A stretch of DNA of 33,112 bases from Acidaminococcaceae bacterium. GTDB lineage: Bacteria; Bacillota; Negativicutes; Acidaminococcales; Acidaminococcaceae. A program made the translations under genes and the position numbers. The DNA is taken from NCBI GenBank assembly GCA_029004715.1, contig JAQVYX010000011.1:1-33112 (forward strand), in the 5' to 3' direction. How positions within the stretch are numbered: the first letter of the stretch is position 1; each line of letters begins with the position of its first letter. The notes below the pieces were generated by a model that worked only from the letters and a program-made list of their open reading frames with translations, searched no databases and had not been told where the DNA came from. This document shows, piece after piece, positions 32,428 through 33,112 of this stretch.

Positions 32428-33112
32428 ATGAATACAGATAAATTTATGTTGGTAGGTGATGACGGAGCCTTCGGAAATTTAGCAGCAAGGGCAGTTTATG
32501 ACGGAATTGTGGATAAATCGGATGACGCTATGGAAGAGGTAGTGGAATCATGGGAGAAAATAACTTGGAGAAGATTTTGCAAAAACAAAGTGGCTTTGTG
32601 GAGTATGGTTTTGTTGTTAGGAATTGTACTAATGGCAGTGCTGGCTCCGGTTATTGCACCATTTAATCCCAATACTACAGTGGGGGACTTTGACGTTGCT
32701 CCTTCAGCAGCTCACCTTTTGGGGACTGATGATGTAGGACGAGATATTTTAAGCCGGTTAATTTATGGCTCACGGGTATCTTTAATCGTTGGTGTAGGTT
32801 CCGTATTTATTTATGCGCTTATAGGCATTACGCTGGGTCTGTTATCAGGTTATTTAGGAGGCACAGTTGATGGTGCTATTATGAGAATAACAGAGGTTTT
32901 CATGGCGTATCCTCATTTCATGATAATAATGGTAATTGTAAGTCTAATTGGCCCTAATATGATGACAGTCATGTTAGTTATGGGGGTTATGGGGTGGCCG
33001 CCTATCTGTCGCTGGGTGCGAGGAGAAGTTTTGAAGGTAAAGTCCATGGACTACATAGCATCGGCTGTAGTTACAGGCTATTCACCTTATACAATCGTTG
33101 CTAAGCATATTT
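32428..33112 (+). CDS. Dipeptide/oligopeptide ABC transporter permease (DppC/OppC type), 5' part
   Basis: The frame is open to the window end; 228 residues visible, about 75-80% of the usual length. An unusually long acidic N-terminus (about 1-48, MNTDKFMLVGDDGAFGNLAA, DDAMEEVVESWE) precedes WRRFCKNKVALWSMVLLLGI, the normal family start. HLLGTDDVGRDILSRLIYGSRVS and the coupling loop beginning YIASAVVTGYSPYTIVAKHI identify DppC/OppC. GTGAGGTG is the ribosome site. ATPase genes (DppD/F-type) are expected downstream. Confidence 0.92.
   Translation, partial: MNTDKFMLVGDDGAFGNLAARAVYDGIVDKSDDAMEEVVESWEKITWRRFCKNKVALWSMVLLLGIVLMAVLAPVIAPFNPNTTVGDFDVAPSAAHLLGTDDVGRDILSRLIYGSRVSLIVGVGSVFIYALIGITLGLLSGYLGGTVDGAIMRITEVFMAYPHFMIIMVIVSLIGPNMMTVMLVMGVMGWPPICRWVRGEVLKVKSMDYIASAVVTGYSPYTIVAKHI

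Overview
The window is low-GC and reads like a diderm Firmicute of the class Negativicutes. The coding style is clostridial: strong AGGAGG ribosome sites, GTG/TTG starts, a DUF951 gene and a DUF2520-panBCD operon. Yet it also has outer-membrane features: an ADP-heptose:LPS heptosyltransferase-type gene and a TonB-dependent receptor. The genus cannot be fixed from the window; Acidaminococcaceae-like is an inference. There are no rRNA, tRNA, CRISPR, phage or insertion-sequence genes.

Layout, left to right. (1) 2-3769: 3' part of a branched-chain amino-acid ABC operon (livH-M-G-F), continued by a CBS-ACT protein and a DUF951 protein and closed by a terminator. (2) 3889-7251: GNAT acetyltransferase, the GTPase YchF, a PHP-family phosphatase and a fumarylacetoacetate hydrolase-family protein. 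A bidirectional terminator is shared with a convergent M48 metalloprotease (7303-8511). (3) 8616-11122: MATE exporter, L-asparaginase and a small tautomerase. (4) 11123-14351: a structured leader, then a Rossmann/DUF2520 reductase (probable PanG), panB, panC and panD. These four would cover pantothenate synthesis from ketoisovalerate. (5) 14455-16541: two tandem paralogous GTPases resembling immunity-related (IRG-type) GTPases, then a heptosyltransferase (16669-17706).

(6) 17816-23827, all minus strand: a potassium module. A KdpD/KdpE-like sensor and regulator come first, then a terminator, then a promoter with two direct repeats. This is followed by a TPR protein, a split TrkA (an NAD-domain-only subunit plus a full RCK subunit), an unlisted 34-residue membrane peptide, TrkH and a membrane-anchored OB-fold-like protein. 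(7) 23828-29414: an operator-rich promoter, then an iron/heme/corrinoid-type uptake operon (binding protein, FecCD permease, ATPase, flavodoxin, TonB receptor). (8) 29415-30089: a decayed intergenic stretch with gene remnants and a 103-bp inverted-repeat element. (9) 30090-31049: a D-2-hydroxyacid dehydrogenase. (10) 31050-31462: a gene-poor stretch ending in a strong promoter plus start-site hairpin. (11) 31463-33112: dipeptide/oligopeptide ABC permeases, the second cut by the window end.

The most notable items are the IRG-like GTPase pair, the overlooked trkA-trkH micropeptide, the putative riboregulator in front of panG-panB-panC-panD, the direct-repeat operator that may link the Kdp-like two-component system to the Trk operon, and the repeated AGTTAGC/GCTAACT palindrome controlling the uptake operon.
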